Source: Micavibrio_C sp046294845 (lineage in GTDB: Bacteria; Pseudomonadota; Alphaproteobacteria; Micavibrionales; Micavibrionaceae). Taken from it: a stretch of DNA of 64,000 nt. Made by a program: the position numbers and the translations under genes. Shown here in pieces: positions 32,867 to 42,093 of this stretch. How positions within the stretch are numbered: position 1 is the stretch's first letter; each line of letters starts with the position of its first letter. The stretch is from the NCBI GenBank assembly GCA_046294845.1, contig JBKBNU010000001.1, positions 2,332,383 to 2,396,382 of the forward strand, read 5' to 3'. The notes below the pieces were generated by a model. It saw only the letters and a program-made list of their open reading frames with translations, searched no databases and was not told the DNA's origin.

Positions 32867-33784
32867 CTAAGCCAGAAGCGCCAGCAATATATCTTCGACC
32901 AAGGTCGCTGTTTTCATTTTCTGATCACGGTCGGGATTATATTCGGTGATTTCTATCACATCGAAGTCGGCCTTGCGCCCCATAGATTTGAGTAGTTTCA
33001 ATAGCTCGGGAGCATCAATCCCGCCCGCAACAGCAGTGCCCACACCAGGGGCATAGGAAGGGTCAATCCCGTCCAGATCAAGAGACAACATACGTGCTTT
33101 TGTACCCTTGGCAATATGGGCCAATGATTGGGCCAAAGAGTCCTTCAAGCCAAACTGGTCAAGATCGCCATTGGTAAAACTTTTGATATTATAACGTGCA
33201 ATCTGGTGCAGTTCGGGTTCATCAATCGAACGAATACCCACATAAGCGATATGGCGGGGATCAAGCGTAGCCTTGGCCTCTGCAAGGCCAGAGAATTTGC
33301 GTGGTCCCTCGCCCAGTAATACAGAAAGCGGCACGGCATGATAGGTCTTGCGGCGCGATGTCTTCATCGTGTGGATATCGGGATGGGCATCCAGCCAGAG
33401 CAATCCTGTTTTTCCTTGGGCCTTTTTCGCACGTGCCAGACCGGCCACAGAACCGATCGCCATCGAATGGTCCCCCCCGATCGTGACCACACGGAAACCT
33501 TGCTGTAAGGCTTGCTCGACATCATCACACAGACGTGTCACATGGTAATATACAACATCCTCGCAAGTTTCGCTGCCTGTACGTGCACGGCTTTTAAGGC
33601 CCAGCGCCCTGAAATCCGTTTCCGCCTCTTCCGGCTCCCGCCACCACTGCACATCAAGGCCTTGCCCACGCAGGGCCTCGATCATGCCGGAACGGGCCAA
33701 GGCTAATGGCCCTTTTTCAGCACCGGCGCTGTACGCACCGCTACCACACATATAGGGAATCAAGCGAATCGGTTTCTTTTTCAT
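32867..33784 (-). CDS. Arginase
   Basis: A 305-residue ureohydrolase that splits arginine into ornithine and urea. Mn-binding motifs are VTIGGDHSMAIGSVAGL, LLWLDAHPDIHT and SLDLDGIDPSYAPGVGT with the following ITEYNP. The order and spacing match arginase rather than agmatinase. ATG 33784 is preferred; the frame runs on to a TTG at 33820 within a repeat-like GC-rich stretch. It is a single gene converging with the 32474 gene. Confidence 0.93.
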   Translation of the reverse strand: MKKKPIRLIPYMCGSGAYSAGAEKGPLALARSGMIEALRGQGLDVQWWREPEEAETDFRALGLKSRARTGSETCEDVVYYHVTRLCDDVEQALQQGFRVVTIGGDHSMAIGSVAGLARAKKAQGKTGLLWLDAHPDIHTMKTSRRKTYHAVPLSVLLGEGPRKFSGLAEAKATLDPRHIAYVGIRSIDEPELHQIARYNIKSFTNGDLDQFGLKDSLAQSLAHIAKGTKARMLSLDLDGIDPSYAPGVGTAVAGGIDAPELLKLLKSMGRKADFDVIEITEYNPDRDQKMKTATLVEDILLALLA

Positions 33785-33836
33785 AGGGTCAGGATAATGC
33801 AGTGTGCAGTGCAGGAGCAAGCCCTGCGGAAGAAGG

Positions 33837-34682
33837 CTACAAGCCGCATAAATGGGCTACCATCGAAGGCCATGTGCCAAGATCACGCCATTTTACGGGC
33901 AAGGTACAACAGTGTAGAGCCGGATATTTCTCCATAATCATGCAATCAACCGCCACGGAAGGATTCCGGTCATAAACGCGCGCTTCCAGAAAGCTGGCAT
34001 CCCCTTCATGGCGGGCATAAGTGACGGCTTGTTCGGCATTTTGCCATACTTCCTCGGCATGGATTTTATAGGCATCACGAATGGTCGCAGCCTGCGCCAT
34101 CCAGATACCGCTATTCCAGCAAGCGTTTCGTGAGATCAAATCTTTGGCTTTGTGCTTATCGGGTTTTTCGGTGAAATGTGTACGGCCCTGATTGCTTACG
34201 ATATAGCCATAGCGGGTTGAAGGCCCCCGGGGTTTAATACCAAACGATAAAATCCCCTGCCCCAGTGTCGCCAGATTATCCCTTACGGCGGCGCGCAAGA
34301 AAGAGGGATCATCAATCGCATGGTCGGAAGGCAAGACCAGCATCACGGCCTGCGGCCCGTATTGATAAATGATATAAGCAGCTGCGGCCGCAATCGCAGG
34401 GCCCGTATTTTTCATCGACGGCTCTACCAGAAAACGGCAAGACGGATGAACGGCCATAGATTGCTGGCGGGCTAAATCCAAATGATCCTGATGACAAAGA
34501 ACAAGAGCGCGCGCATCTTTCACACGGGCCAGCGTATCCTGCAGCAGACTTTGTCCCCGCCATTTCAAAAAGGGCTTCGGGCAAGAAGGCCGCGACCATG
34601 GCTTCAGGCGATATCCTGCCCCTCCGGCCAGAATGACAGGAATAATTTGATCAGGCAGCGCGTTTGCAGATTGTTTGTTCAT
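33837..34682 (-). CDS. Mannose-1-phosphate guanylyltransferase-like nucleotidyltransferase
   Basis: A 281-residue nucleotidyltransferase beginning IPVILAGGAGYRLKPWSRP and CPKPFLKWRGQSLLQD, with PSDHAIDD and TEKPDKHKAKDLI later, the ManC order. It makes GDP-mannose from mannose-1-P and GTP. It lacks the C-terminal isomerase part of bifunctional ManC/AlgA and is shorter than most ManC proteins. ATG 34682 lies inside the fcl tail, so the gene is coupled to fcl and gmd, which use GDP-mannose. That context decides the sugar. Confidence 0.85.
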   Translation of the reverse strand: MNKQSANALPDQIIPVILAGGAGYRLKPWSRPSCPKPFLKWRGQSLLQDTLARVKDARALVLCHQDHLDLARQQSMAVHPSCRFLVEPSMKNTGPAIAAAAAYIIYQYGPQAVMLVLPSDHAIDDPSFLRAAVRDNLATLGQGILSFGIKPRGPSTRYGYIVSNQGRTHFTEKPDKHKAKDLISRNACWNSGIWMAQAATIRDAYKIHAEEVWQNAEQAVTYARHEGDASFLEARVYDRNPSVAVDCMIMEKYPALHCCTLPVKWRDLGTWPSMVAHLCGL

Positions 34683-35622
34683 GATGGCAAAACCAGCCAT
34701 AAGTTTCGCGCAAACCACGTTCAAGATCAAGAGCAGGTTGCCAACCATAAGATTTCATCAGGGAAGAATCCAATATTTTACGGGGTGTGCCATCCGGCGT
34801 ATGCGGGTCGAACAGGATATCCCCGTCATATCCCGTGATATCAGCCATCAGTTGGGCCAAATCTGTAATTGAAACTTCCTGACCGCTTCCTATATTGACA
34901 GGGGCATCACCCTCATGATGTTCCAACAAAAATATAAGGGCACGCGCCAGATCATCAACATGTAAAAACTCCCGCAGCGGCTTACCCGTCCCCCAGATTT
35001 TTAAAGAGGCCTCGCCCCTTTGTTTGGCTTTGTGCATCCGCAACATCAGCGCCGGAATTACGTGCGAACGCTGTTCATCAAAACGGTCATAAGGACCATA
35101 TAGATTACAGGGCATTGCACTGATGAAACGGCAATTCTCCTGCCGGTTATAAGCCTGACAGAGTTTAATACCGGCTATTTTGGCAAGAGCGTAAGCTTCA
35201 TTGGTAGGCTCTAACGCCCCTGTCAGTAAAGCTTCGGGTACCAGAGGCTGGACGGCCTCCCGCGGGTAGATGCAAGAGGACCCTAAAAATAAAAGCTTTT
35301 CAACATTCTGGCGAAAGGCTTGATGGATGATATTGGCTTCAATCATCAGGTTATCGTAGAGAAAATCCGCAGGACGGGCCGCATTATCGGCAATTCCACC
35401 GACAGTTGCGGCTGCCAATACAATCATGTCGGGGCGATGATCATTCATCCAGAGGGTAACTGCGGCCTGATCGCGCAGATCAAGATCCTGCCGCCCGATG
35501 GTCAAAATATCCGCAGAGGCCTTTTCATCAAGGCTTTCGAGAGCCCGCACAACAGAACGCCCCACCATGCCTGCATGACCAGCTACCCATATACGTTTAC
35601 CGGACAGCATAAATTTTCTCAT
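34651..35622 (-). CDS. fcl: GDP-L-fucose synthase
   Basis: A 323-residue epimerase/reductase that converts GDP-4-keto-6-deoxymannose to GDP-L-fucose. The Rossmann start is RIWVAGHAGMVGRSVVRAL, the catalytic YALAKIAGIKLCQAYN supplies Tyr-x3-Lys, and CNLYGPYDRF and WGTGKPLREFLHVDDLAR are GMER signatures. The start overlaps the end of gmd (stop at 35597). Two start codons, 35622 and 35610, are possible; AGGG nine bases upstream favours the first. Confidence 0.94.
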   Translation of the reverse strand: MRKFMLSGKRIWVAGHAGMVGRSVVRALESLDEKASADILTIGRQDLDLRDQAAVTLWMNDHRPDMIVLAAATVGGIADNAARPADFLYDNLMIEANIIHQAFRQNVEKLLFLGSSCIYPREAVQPLVPEALLTGALEPTNEAYALAKIAGIKLCQAYNRQENCRFISAMPCNLYGPYDRFDEQRSHVIPALMLRMHKAKQRGEASLKIWGTGKPLREFLHVDDLARALIFLLEHHEGDAPVNIGSGQEVSITDLAQLMADITGYDGDILFDPHTPDGTPRKILDSSLMKSYGWQPALDLERGLRETYGWFCHHEQTICKRAA

Positions 35623-36670
35623 CTATAGCGGCCCTGAGATAATCAAGTGATTGGCCAGATTCTTCCAGATCATGCCGGACCATCTCAATGACCAGTGATC
35701 TGAAATCGGTCCGTGGTTTCCAGCCCAGATTCTTCTGTGCCTTTGTCGCATCCCCGCACAGACAATCAATATCGGCAGGACGATAGAAAGCCGGATCAAC
35801 CGCTACCATGACCCGCCCGCTGCGCTGACATATCCCTTTTTCATCAAGACCCTGGCCGTTCCATGACAAAGTAATGCCGAGTGCCGCAAAGGCCGCTTCA
35901 AGGAAATCACGTACACTATGGGTTTGCCCCATGGCCAGCACGTAATCATCAGCCTCATCCTGTTGCAGCATCAGCCACATCCCTTCAACATAATCACGGG
36001 CATGCCCCCAATCACGACGGGCATCGAGATTGCCGAGATAAAGAATTTCCTGCTTTCCTGCGATCATCCTTGCCAAGGATTTTGTAATTTTTCGTGTGAC
36101 AAATTCTTCACCACGCAACGGGCTTTCATGATTAAAAAGAATGCCATTGCTGGCATGGAGACCATAAGAATTGCGGTAAGTCTTCACCAACCAATAGGCA
36201 TAGAGTTTGGCAGCGGCATACGGACTGCACGGTTGAAAGGCTGTCGCTTCATTTTGCGGGGCGGGCGCATTGCCAAACATTTCAGAGCTTGAAGCCTGAT
36301 AGAATCTGACCGGCTTTTGTGACCCCCGCACGACCTCGAGCAAGCGCAATGTACCGATGCCATTAATCTGTGCCGCAGCTTCGGGCAAATCGTAACTGAC
36401 ACCCACGTGACTAAGCGCAGCCAGATTATAAATCTCATCCGGAAGAATATTTGATACCAGACGGTGAAGATGGCCGCCATCAATCATATCACCGTAATGA
36501 AGCGTCAGACGAGCGGGATAGGCCTTTAGCAAACCTTCAAGGCGCTGCGTATTCGGGGTGGCCTCATACAAACGCAGGCCATGAACATGATAGCCCTTGG
36601 CCAGCAGAAAATCCGCCAGATAAGCCCCGTCCTGACCGGTGATGCCCGTAATAAGCGCCTTTTTTGTCAT
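35597..36670 (-). CDS. gmd: GDP-mannose 4,6-dehydratase
   Basis: First enzyme of the fucose branch: it makes GDP-4-keto-6-deoxymannose. The start is MTKKALITGITGQDGAYLAD, the catalytic block is YQASSSEMFGNAPAPQNEAT with CSPYAAAKLYAYWLVKTY, and RDWGHARDYVEGMWLMLQ closes the GMD signature. ATG 36670 has AGGGGG four bases upstream. It opens the operon gmd-fcl-manC, which would supply GDP-L-fucose for the surface glycan. Confidence 0.95.
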   Translation of the reverse strand: MTKKALITGITGQDGAYLADFLLAKGYHVHGLRLYEATPNTQRLEGLLKAYPARLTLHYGDMIDGGHLHRLVSNILPDEIYNLAALSHVGVSYDLPEAAAQINGIGTLRLLEVVRGSQKPVRFYQASSSEMFGNAPAPQNEATAFQPCSPYAAAKLYAYWLVKTYRNSYGLHASNGILFNHESPLRGEEFVTRKITKSLARMIAGKQEILYLGNLDARRDWGHARDYVEGMWLMLQQDEADDYVLAMGQTHSVRDFLEAAFAALGITLSWNGQGLDEKGICQRSGRVMVAVDPAFYRPADIDCLCGDATKAQKNLGWKPRTDFRSLVIEMVRHDLEESGQSLDYLRAAIDEKIYAVR

Positions 36671-36757
36671 ACGACCCCCTGTTGTATGCATACGAAGATA
36701 TGCAACAAAAGGTGTGCCTTTGAAAGCTTAAAGAAAATATCTTTCTATATCAGCATG

Positions 36758-37678
36758 TTATGGCGCATCAGACACTGGCGCTGTGCCCATTTTCGTTGGC
36801 TTTACACGCTTTCTAAGCAGGCCTTTGAAAGGCCATACAAGCTGCTGGATAAAGCCAGGCGGCATATATTCGCGAATACCAATATTGACGGGGGGACGGC
36901 GATCTTCGTTGAAGAAGGTTCCGAATAGTAAATCCCAGATAACCAGATTTTCGCCGTAGTTCTTGTTCCCCTCACGCAGATCGCGGCTATGGTGCCAACG
37001 ATGCAGGCCGGGCGTGTTGAAAATGTAAGAGAGCGGACCAAAGCGCATTTCAACATTACAGTGCGTCAACATACCGATGAAAGCGGTGATCGCAGCAACC
37101 CAATGGAAAACCTCCATCGGCGCACCAAGCAACATCAATATACCCATTGCCATCAAAATGCTTTTCAGGCTGTCGATAAAATGGAAGCGTCCGGTATTCA
37201 AAATCCACAAGCGTACCACGCTGTGATGGATCGCATGAAAACGCCAGAGAACAGGCCATTCATGAGCCAGACGATGACCCCAATACAAACCGAATTCAGC
37301 TGCTGCCAGCCCCATGATCACCTGAACGATCATCGGCCAGTCACGCGGCCATAAACTGTGTCCGGCTTCCGCCGCAGGGCTGATCAGAGAGCTTAAACCC
37401 AATACCGCACTGAAAATGAAAAGGGTTTGTACTGTGCCTTTACTGCTCAGGGTATGAGCAAGACTTGCGAAAGTCTGACCATCATCAACATTCCATTCAC
37501 GTTCATGGGGCATAGATTGTTCCAGAACATAAAGACTGAGCGCCAGAACCAAATAGGCGATATTAAAGCCCAAAACAGGTGTACCGGCCGCAAACCCCAT
37601 AGCTGTAATCAAAACAGCTATCGTGAAGATAACAGGCCAGGCCAGCCATGAAATGATATAGCGCGTGCGGTCGTTCAT
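36758..37678 (-). CDS. Sterol desaturase/fatty-acid hydroxylase family protein
   Basis: A membrane di-iron oxygenase of about 306 residues. Several helices are visible (IISWLAWPVIFTIAVLITAM; VIMGLAAAEFGLYWGHRLAH) and the histidine clusters are GHRLAHEWPVLWRFHAIHHS and PGLHRWHHSRDLREGNKNY, matching the FA_hydroxylase H-x3-H, H-x2-HH, H-x2-HH pattern. Possible substrates are fatty acids of lipid A or membrane lipids. ATG 37678 has GAGAA upstream; 37729 is a longer option. It diverges from the membrane protein at 37762. Confidence 0.87.
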   Translation of the reverse strand: MNDRTRYIISWLAWPVIFTIAVLITAMGFAAGTPVLGFNIAYLVLALSLYVLEQSMPHEREWNVDDGQTFASLAHTLSSKGTVQTLFIFSAVLGLSSLISPAAEAGHSLWPRDWPMIVQVIMGLAAAEFGLYWGHRLAHEWPVLWRFHAIHHSVVRLWILNTGRFHFIDSLKSILMAMGILMLLGAPMEVFHWVAAITAFIGMLTHCNVEMRFGPLSYIFNTPGLHRWHHSRDLREGNKNYGENLVIWDLLFGTFFNEDRRPPVNIGIREYMPPGFIQQLVWPFKGLLRKRVKPTKMGTAPVSDAP

Positions 37679-37761
37679 AAAATTCTCTACAATCGATCGT
37701 GTTGAAGTTCTGTCTTTTTCCAAAGCCATCCTATAGCACATCCATCACGGGGAGCCAAATT

Positions 37762-38097
37762 ATGCTGTTTGCTTTTAAATTATGCGTTTCTGCGCTTGTA
37801 ATCGCTTTTGCCTCATGGCTATCGGGCAAGAAGCCGGAACTGGCGGGATTCATCACGGCCCTGCCTCTTGTGACCTTGCTGGTTCTACCCTTTTCTTTTG
37901 CCGAATATCAGGATGCAGCCCAGAGCGTTCGTTATGCCCAGAGCATATTTTGGGCTGTGCCCTTGTCACTCTTGTTCTTCATACCCTTCCTGCTGGCAGA
38001 GAAACTGATGTGGCCTTTCTGGGCCCTTTATAGTGCGGGCCTGACCTGCCTGGTCGCGGGTTATTTCGCTCACCAGTTCTTGCTCAAACACATATAA
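37762..38097 (+). CDS. Small four-helix membrane protein
   Basis: A 111-residue protein with four likely membrane helices, starting MLFAFKLCVSALVIAFASWL and with the conserved-looking loop SGKKPELAGFITALPLVTLL. This resembles the small DUF3147-type membrane proteins, but the match is from memory of the pattern and not certain. GGGGAG lies nine bases before ATG 37762. Function unknown. It diverges from the fatty-acid hydroxylase, with which it may share a promoter region. Confidence 0.75.
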   Translation: MLFAFKLCVSALVIAFASWLSGKKPELAGFITALPLVTLLVLPFSFAEYQDAAQSVRYAQSIFWAVPLSLLFFIPFLLAEKLMWPFWALYSAGLTCLVAGYFAHQFLLKHI

Positions 38098-38210
38098 TCT
38101 TATGAAAAAATAATTGGGGTATTTATTTCATAGCGGCAGCCCTGTAGCATACAAAGGTAAATAAAGATGATTTCTTATATTCCCGTGCATATTTTAGGAC
38201 TTATCAATCT

Positions 38211-38597
38211 ATGAAAATTGCCGATGTGCTTGCACAAATACCCACACGCCGCCAGATCGACGAAGATGCCTCGATTATGGATGCGATTGATGTGATGAAT
38301 ATTACACGCTCAACCTGCCTTTTGGTTACCGACCGTGAAGGACATGGTATCGGTATTCTTTCCGAGCATGATATCGTCAAGGCCTTCGCTGCCGAGGGGG
38401 ATAATGCCAAAACATCCTATATCTGTGATTACATGACAACCAAAATTATTGCCGTCAGCAATGATGACGATGTTGAAGATGTGATCGATATGATGACAGA
38501 TAAAAACATCCGCCACATCCCCGTGATCAATGGCGAGAATATTGCAGGCTTTCTGTCCATCATGGAACTACTGGCTGCCCGCAAGCGGGTTGCCTGA
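38211..38597 (+). CDS. CBS-domain-pair protein
   Basis: A 128-residue protein made only of two CBS motifs: DASIMDAIDVMNITRSTCLL with GHGIGILSEHDIVKAF, then VEDVIDMMTDKNIRHIPVIN with NIAGFLSIMELLAARKR. Such pairs bind adenine nucleotides and sense energy state. The four glycine/aspartate turns are intact. A terminator follows 22 bases after the stop. Similar single-pair proteins occur widely in alphaproteobacteria; the partner is unknown. Confidence 0.92.
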   Translation: MKIADVLAQIPTRRQIDEDASIMDAIDVMNITRSTCLLVTDREGHGIGILSEHDIVKAFAAEGDNAKTSYICDYMTTKIIAVSNDDDVEDVIDMMTDKNIRHIPVINGENIAGFLSIMELLAARKRVA

Positions 38598-38617
38598 CCT
38601 TAATCTTCCGGAGTGTA

Positions 38618-38643
38618 AAAAAGGCGGGTTTATCCCGCCTTTA
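38618..38643. terminator. Terminator between CBS gene and a convergent gene
   Basis: AAAGGCGGG (38620-38628) pairs with CCCGCCTTT (38634-38642) in the gap between the convergent CBS gene and the 38670 gene; the perfect stem with A on one side and T on the other can serve both. Confidence 0.75.
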
Positions 38644-38669
38644 ATGCCTTAAAAGTAGTGGGAATGCCT

Positions 38670-39011
38670 TTAGTCAAACAGGCGGCCCAAAACGCCCAAA
38701 GCAATAACTATGGCTGCAATTTTGGCAGCCACGGCCCAGTGTTGTGGTCCTTCATATTTATCTGCCGCAAGCCAGATCGGCTTCACCATAAAAGCAGACC
38801 AGCCCAAGCCGATCAGGTTGATCAAACGTCCCAGAGCACCAAATGGTTCGGCAATAATTGAAAAACCGGCGCAAATAGCAAAACCATAGACCCAAAATGT
38901 CATGAACAAAGGTTCGCCGCCATTCCATAGAGACTTGGTCTTGGTTGTGGCCTGGCCTTTCAGTTTTTCAACATCCAGAGAGAATTTTTCACTGTTTTCA
39001 TGATCTGACAT
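38670..39011 (-). CDS. Small membrane protein of unknown function
   Basis: A 113-residue protein: an acidic/polar N-terminus of about 30 residues, then three likely membrane segments (LFMTFWVYGFAICAGFSIIA, LGRLINLIGLGWSAFMVKPI, AVAAKIAAIVIALGVLGRL). No family was recognised. It lies 71 bases downstream of the asnB stop on the same strand as asnB, so cotranscription is unlikely to be tight. Function unknown. Confidence 0.75.
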   Translation of the reverse strand: MSDHENSEKFSLDVEKLKGQATTKTKSLWNGGEPLFMTFWVYGFAICAGFSIIAEPFGALGRLINLIGLGWSAFMVKPIWLAADKYEGPQHWAVAAKIAAIVIALGVLGRLFD

Positions 39012-39082
39012 TTCAATCTCCTCAATAATAGCCGCCAGTGTCGAAATCTTAGCGCCTTTTCGTGATTTAGCCAGTCCGTTTT

Positions 39083-40996
39083 TTAGCCGGCCTTACTAAG
39101 TTTATGTGAAATATCCTGTCCGGTCTGCCAGCGGTCATGCCATGACTGATAGCAAAGCAGGCCCCAGAGACGATAACTCCAGTCATGGGTTCCCGCCAAA
39201 TGCTGCTGTACCATCGGGGTAATCACTTCGGGCTTGAACAACCCCTGACGTGCTAGACGATCAGCACTGAGCATATCCTGCATCCACGGGGCCAACGGGC
39301 CACGTAACCAGACACCCAGCGGGACGCCAAAGCCGCGTTTGGGACGATCAAACAGTTCGAGCGGTACATAACGTGATAAAAGCTGGCGCAAAATCCATTT
39401 GCCTTTACCACGGTGTACTTTCATTTCATCCGGCAAGGTCCATGCGTATTCCAGCACACGATGATCAAGCAAAGGCGCACGGGTTTCCAGTGAAACCGCC
39501 ATGCTGGCGCGGTCAACCTTGACCAGAATATCATCCGGCAAATAAACAGCACTGTCAGCCATCATCATATGACGGGTAATACTGCGCTCGAACGGCGGCA
39601 AGGGCACATCCGGGCACATGCCGTCTTTCAAAACGCGACCCGTATCCTGCCAGTATGAAAAGATGCGACGGTAGAAATCGGATTGATCGGCGGCACCGCA
39701 AATTTCCAGAAAACGGCGGGCGTTTTGATGGCCCGTGCGCGTTTGTAGGCCCCCAAGTTTCTGCCGCAACCCCAAGGGCATCAAGCGCAAGGACGGAAAA
39801 ACATACTGCGCCAATAAATAACGGTTATAGCCGGCAAAGCCTTCATCGCCGCCATCACCGGAAAGTGCCACGGTAACTTCTTGACGGGCCAGACGGCAAA
39901 CATGCCATGTCGGAATTTGTGATGGGTCTGCAAAAGGTTCATCATAAATATCCGGCAAGAGCGGAATTACCGAACGTGCCTCTTCGGGTGTTACCGTGAA
40001 TTCTGTATGATCGGTCCCCAGATGATTGGCGACCGCACGGGCATATTCTGATTCGTTGTGGCTCGCCTCTGAAAAGCCAATGCTATAGGTTTTAACCGGA
40101 CGGTCAGAGTATTTTTGCATCAAGGCGACAATCAGTGATGAATCAATCCCCCCTGAAAGGAAAGCCCCCAAAGGCACATCGGCAATCATGCGTTGGCGGG
40201 TGGCCTGCCCCAACACATCTTCAAGGTTATAAAGAGCCTCTTCCAAAGTGGTCTTTTTTGTATCCTGCGCTGAAAGATTTTGCAGATGCCAATAATGACT
40301 GACGCGGGTTAAGAAGTCACCTGCATTACGGGTTGTTGATAAATCCGAAAGCTTCAGTGAGAGACACCCTGCCTGCGGCAGCTTGAATATCCCTTTATAA
40401 ATTGACCAAGGCGCCGGAATGAAATTATGGCGTGTAAACAGGTGCAATGCTTCATGATCCTGCTCGGCAGTGAAAGCGGGCAGACTATGGAAGGCCTTCA
40501 ATTCCGAAGCAAAAGCAAAATCATTTCCGGCATAACCAAAATAAAGCGGCTTCTTACCCAGACGGTCACGGAAGAGATGGATAATTTTTTCATGGCGATC
40601 AAAAACGGCACAGGCAAACATACCGGCAAGGCGTGGTAATGATTCCTCGACGCCCCATGCCTCAAATGCTTCCAGCATGACTTCCGTATCTGATGTCCCT
40701 TTGAAGACGGTTCCCCGTGATTCAAGGATCGTGCGCAAATCCTGAAAATTATAAATCTCGCCATTGAAGACGATCACAAAACGTCCAGAAGAAGAATGCA
40801 TCGGCTGGCGGCCACTATCGGTTAAATCCACAATAGCAAGACGACGATGCCCCAGGCAGACAAAACCCTCCGTCCATGCATCAGCACCATCAGGACCACG
40901 ATGACGGATTGTATCCGTCATGGCATTTATCTGTATCGCCAGTGCGTTTTCATCACGCTGGCCTGCGACATCAATAAATCCGGCTATGCCACACAT
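39083..40996 (-). CDS. Asparagine synthase (glutamine-hydrolysing)
   Basis: A 637-residue AsnB-type enzyme. The N-terminus MCGIAGFIDVAGQRDEN has the Cys2 nucleophile of the class II amidotransferase domain, and the synthetase domain has GAFLSGGIDSSLIVALMQKY (ATP loop, near residue 278) and ALSGDGGDEGFAGYNRY. This length and sequence type is common in exopolysaccharide and exosortase clusters, where the enzyme amidates sugars or a protein; free asparagine synthesis is the other option. It stands alone between a small membrane protein and hsp20. No clear terminator is seen after it. Confidence 0.93.
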   Translation of the reverse strand: MCGIAGFIDVAGQRDENALAIQINAMTDTIRHRGPDGADAWTEGFVCLGHRRLAIVDLTDSGRQPMHSSSGRFVIVFNGEIYNFQDLRTILESRGTVFKGTSDTEVMLEAFEAWGVEESLPRLAGMFACAVFDRHEKIIHLFRDRLGKKPLYFGYAGNDFAFASELKAFHSLPAFTAEQDHEALHLFTRHNFIPAPWSIYKGIFKLPQAGCLSLKLSDLSTTRNAGDFLTRVSHYWHLQNLSAQDTKKTTLEEALYNLEDVLGQATRQRMIADVPLGAFLSGGIDSSLIVALMQKYSDRPVKTYSIGFSEASHNESEYARAVANHLGTDHTEFTVTPEEARSVIPLLPDIYDEPFADPSQIPTWHVCRLARQEVTVALSGDGGDEGFAGYNRYLLAQYVFPSLRLMPLGLRQKLGGLQTRTGHQNARRFLEICGAADQSDFYRRIFSYWQDTGRVLKDGMCPDVPLPPFERSITRHMMMADSAVYLPDDILVKVDRASMAVSLETRAPLLDHRVLEYAWTLPDEMKVHRGKGKWILRQLLSRYVPLELFDRPKRGFGVPLGVWLRGPLAPWMQDMLSADRLARQGLFKPEVITPMVQQHLAGTHDWSYRLWGLLCYQSWHDRWQTGQDISHKLSKAG

Positions 40997-41189
40997 TCGG
41001 CTATCCTTCGATCCTATGGGGGTTTAATCGCGCCAATTTTACAGATAAAACCTGCAAAATCAAAGCCATAAAACCCTTGATTTTGGAATAGAGCTTTCTA
41101 AATCAATCATGAGGGTTGGAGCTGCCCATCAGGGGGCTCCGGAAACCCCATTCCAGTCAATAAAATAGATGGATAAATGGAGGTCTATT

Positions 41190-41669
41190 ATGACAGCACT
41201 TCGCAATATTGTATCAATGCCCCACCGCTCTTCCGGCACACTTGGTCGCTGGCAATCATTTGATGATATGGATCGGGTCTTTGATAATTTCTTCCGCAAC
41301 GCTCTGACAAATATTCATTTGCCAACAGCCTCGGTCACGGACATGGCCGTGAAGATCAATATCACCGAGACAGATAAAGCTTATACCGTATCGGCCGATC
41401 TTCCAGGACTGGAGCAAAAAGATGTCACATTAACCGTGAATGACGGCATTCTGACGCTGACAGGTGAGAAAGAGCAGGAAATTGAGGAAGAGGGAAAAAC
41501 ATTCCATCGTGTTGAGCGCAGCTATGGTCGTTTTAGCCGCAGCCTGCAATTGCCATCGGATGCGAATGCCGATGATATCGCCGCGCAAATGAAAAATGGC
41601 GTTCTGATGATTGTTATCAATAAGGTAGCAGAATCAGCAAAAGCAGAAAAGCGGATTGAGATTAAATAA
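41190..41669 (+). CDS. Hsp20/alpha-crystallin small heat-shock protein
   Basis: A 159-residue small heat-shock chaperone. The alpha-crystallin domain covers AVKINITETDKAYTVSADLP, LTVNDGILTLTGEKEQE and YGRFSRSLQLPSDANADDIA; the C-terminus ends in RIEIK, an I-x-I-like motif for oligomer assembly. ATG 41190 has GGAGG eight bases upstream. A CTTGAT element at 41076-41081 with a TCTAAAT element about 18 bases further on could be a sigma-32 promoter. A long hairpin terminator follows at 41721. Confidence 0.92.
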   Translation: MTALRNIVSMPHRSSGTLGRWQSFDDMDRVFDNFFRNALTNIHLPTASVTDMAVKINITETDKAYTVSADLPGLEQKDVTLTVNDGILTLTGEKEQEIEEEGKTFHRVERSYGRFSRSLQLPSDANADDIAAQMKNGVLMIVINKVAESAKAEKRIEIK

Positions 41670-41720
41670 TCCATCCAGATATCCCTGCCCCCTACCGCAG
41701 GGGTTAACCCCGCGACTGAC

Positions 41721-41778
41721 CCGGCCCTGAACAGGAAAGCACCTCTTCCTCTCCTGTGCTTTCCCAGGGCCGGTTTTT
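41721..41778 (+). terminator. Long hairpin terminator after hsp20
   Basis: CCGGCCCTG (41721-41729) pairs with CAGGGCCGG (41765-41773), with an inner GGAAAGCAC/GTGCTTTCC helix, then T5. A strong, two-helix terminator. Confidence 0.9.
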
Positions 41779-41834
41779 GTCTTATAGTCAGGACGTATGA
41801 TTCCCGAACCTTATAATTATCTGTGAAAGCCATT

Positions 41835-42080
41835 ATGACGAAACCTACTATTGCCGCCACCTCCCCAATCGAAGTCGAGTTGAAAGAGGGTAAAAAATAC
41901 TGGTTTTGCACCTGTGGCCAATCGCAAAAACAACCTTTTTGTGATGGCGCCCACAAGGGAACATCGTTTGAACCCCATGTTTTCGTAGCAGAAACAGATG
42001 GTACTGCATGGCTATGCCGCTGCAAACATACTGGCAACAGGCCTTTCTGCGATGGCACGCACAGCACCCTTGAAAACTGA
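41835..42080 (+). CDS. Two-motif CDGSH iron-sulfur protein
   Basis: An 81-residue protein with two CDGSH-type motifs: FCTCGQSQKQPFCDGAHKG and CRCKHTGNRPFCDGTH, each with C-x-C-x8-C-D-G-x-H. Such mitoNEET-like proteins bind one [2Fe-2S] cluster per motif. The start is ATG 41835; a GTG four codons upstream is open. It stands between the hsp20 terminator and the convergent usher gene 13 bases away. Redox or iron-sulfur delivery is the family's role; no partner is evident. Confidence 0.92.
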   Translation: MTKPTIAATSPIEVELKEGKKYWFCTCGQSQKQPFCDGAHKGTSFEPHVFVAETDGTAWLCRCKHTGNRPFCDGTHSTLEN

Positions 42081-42093
42081 TTGACAAGAGCCT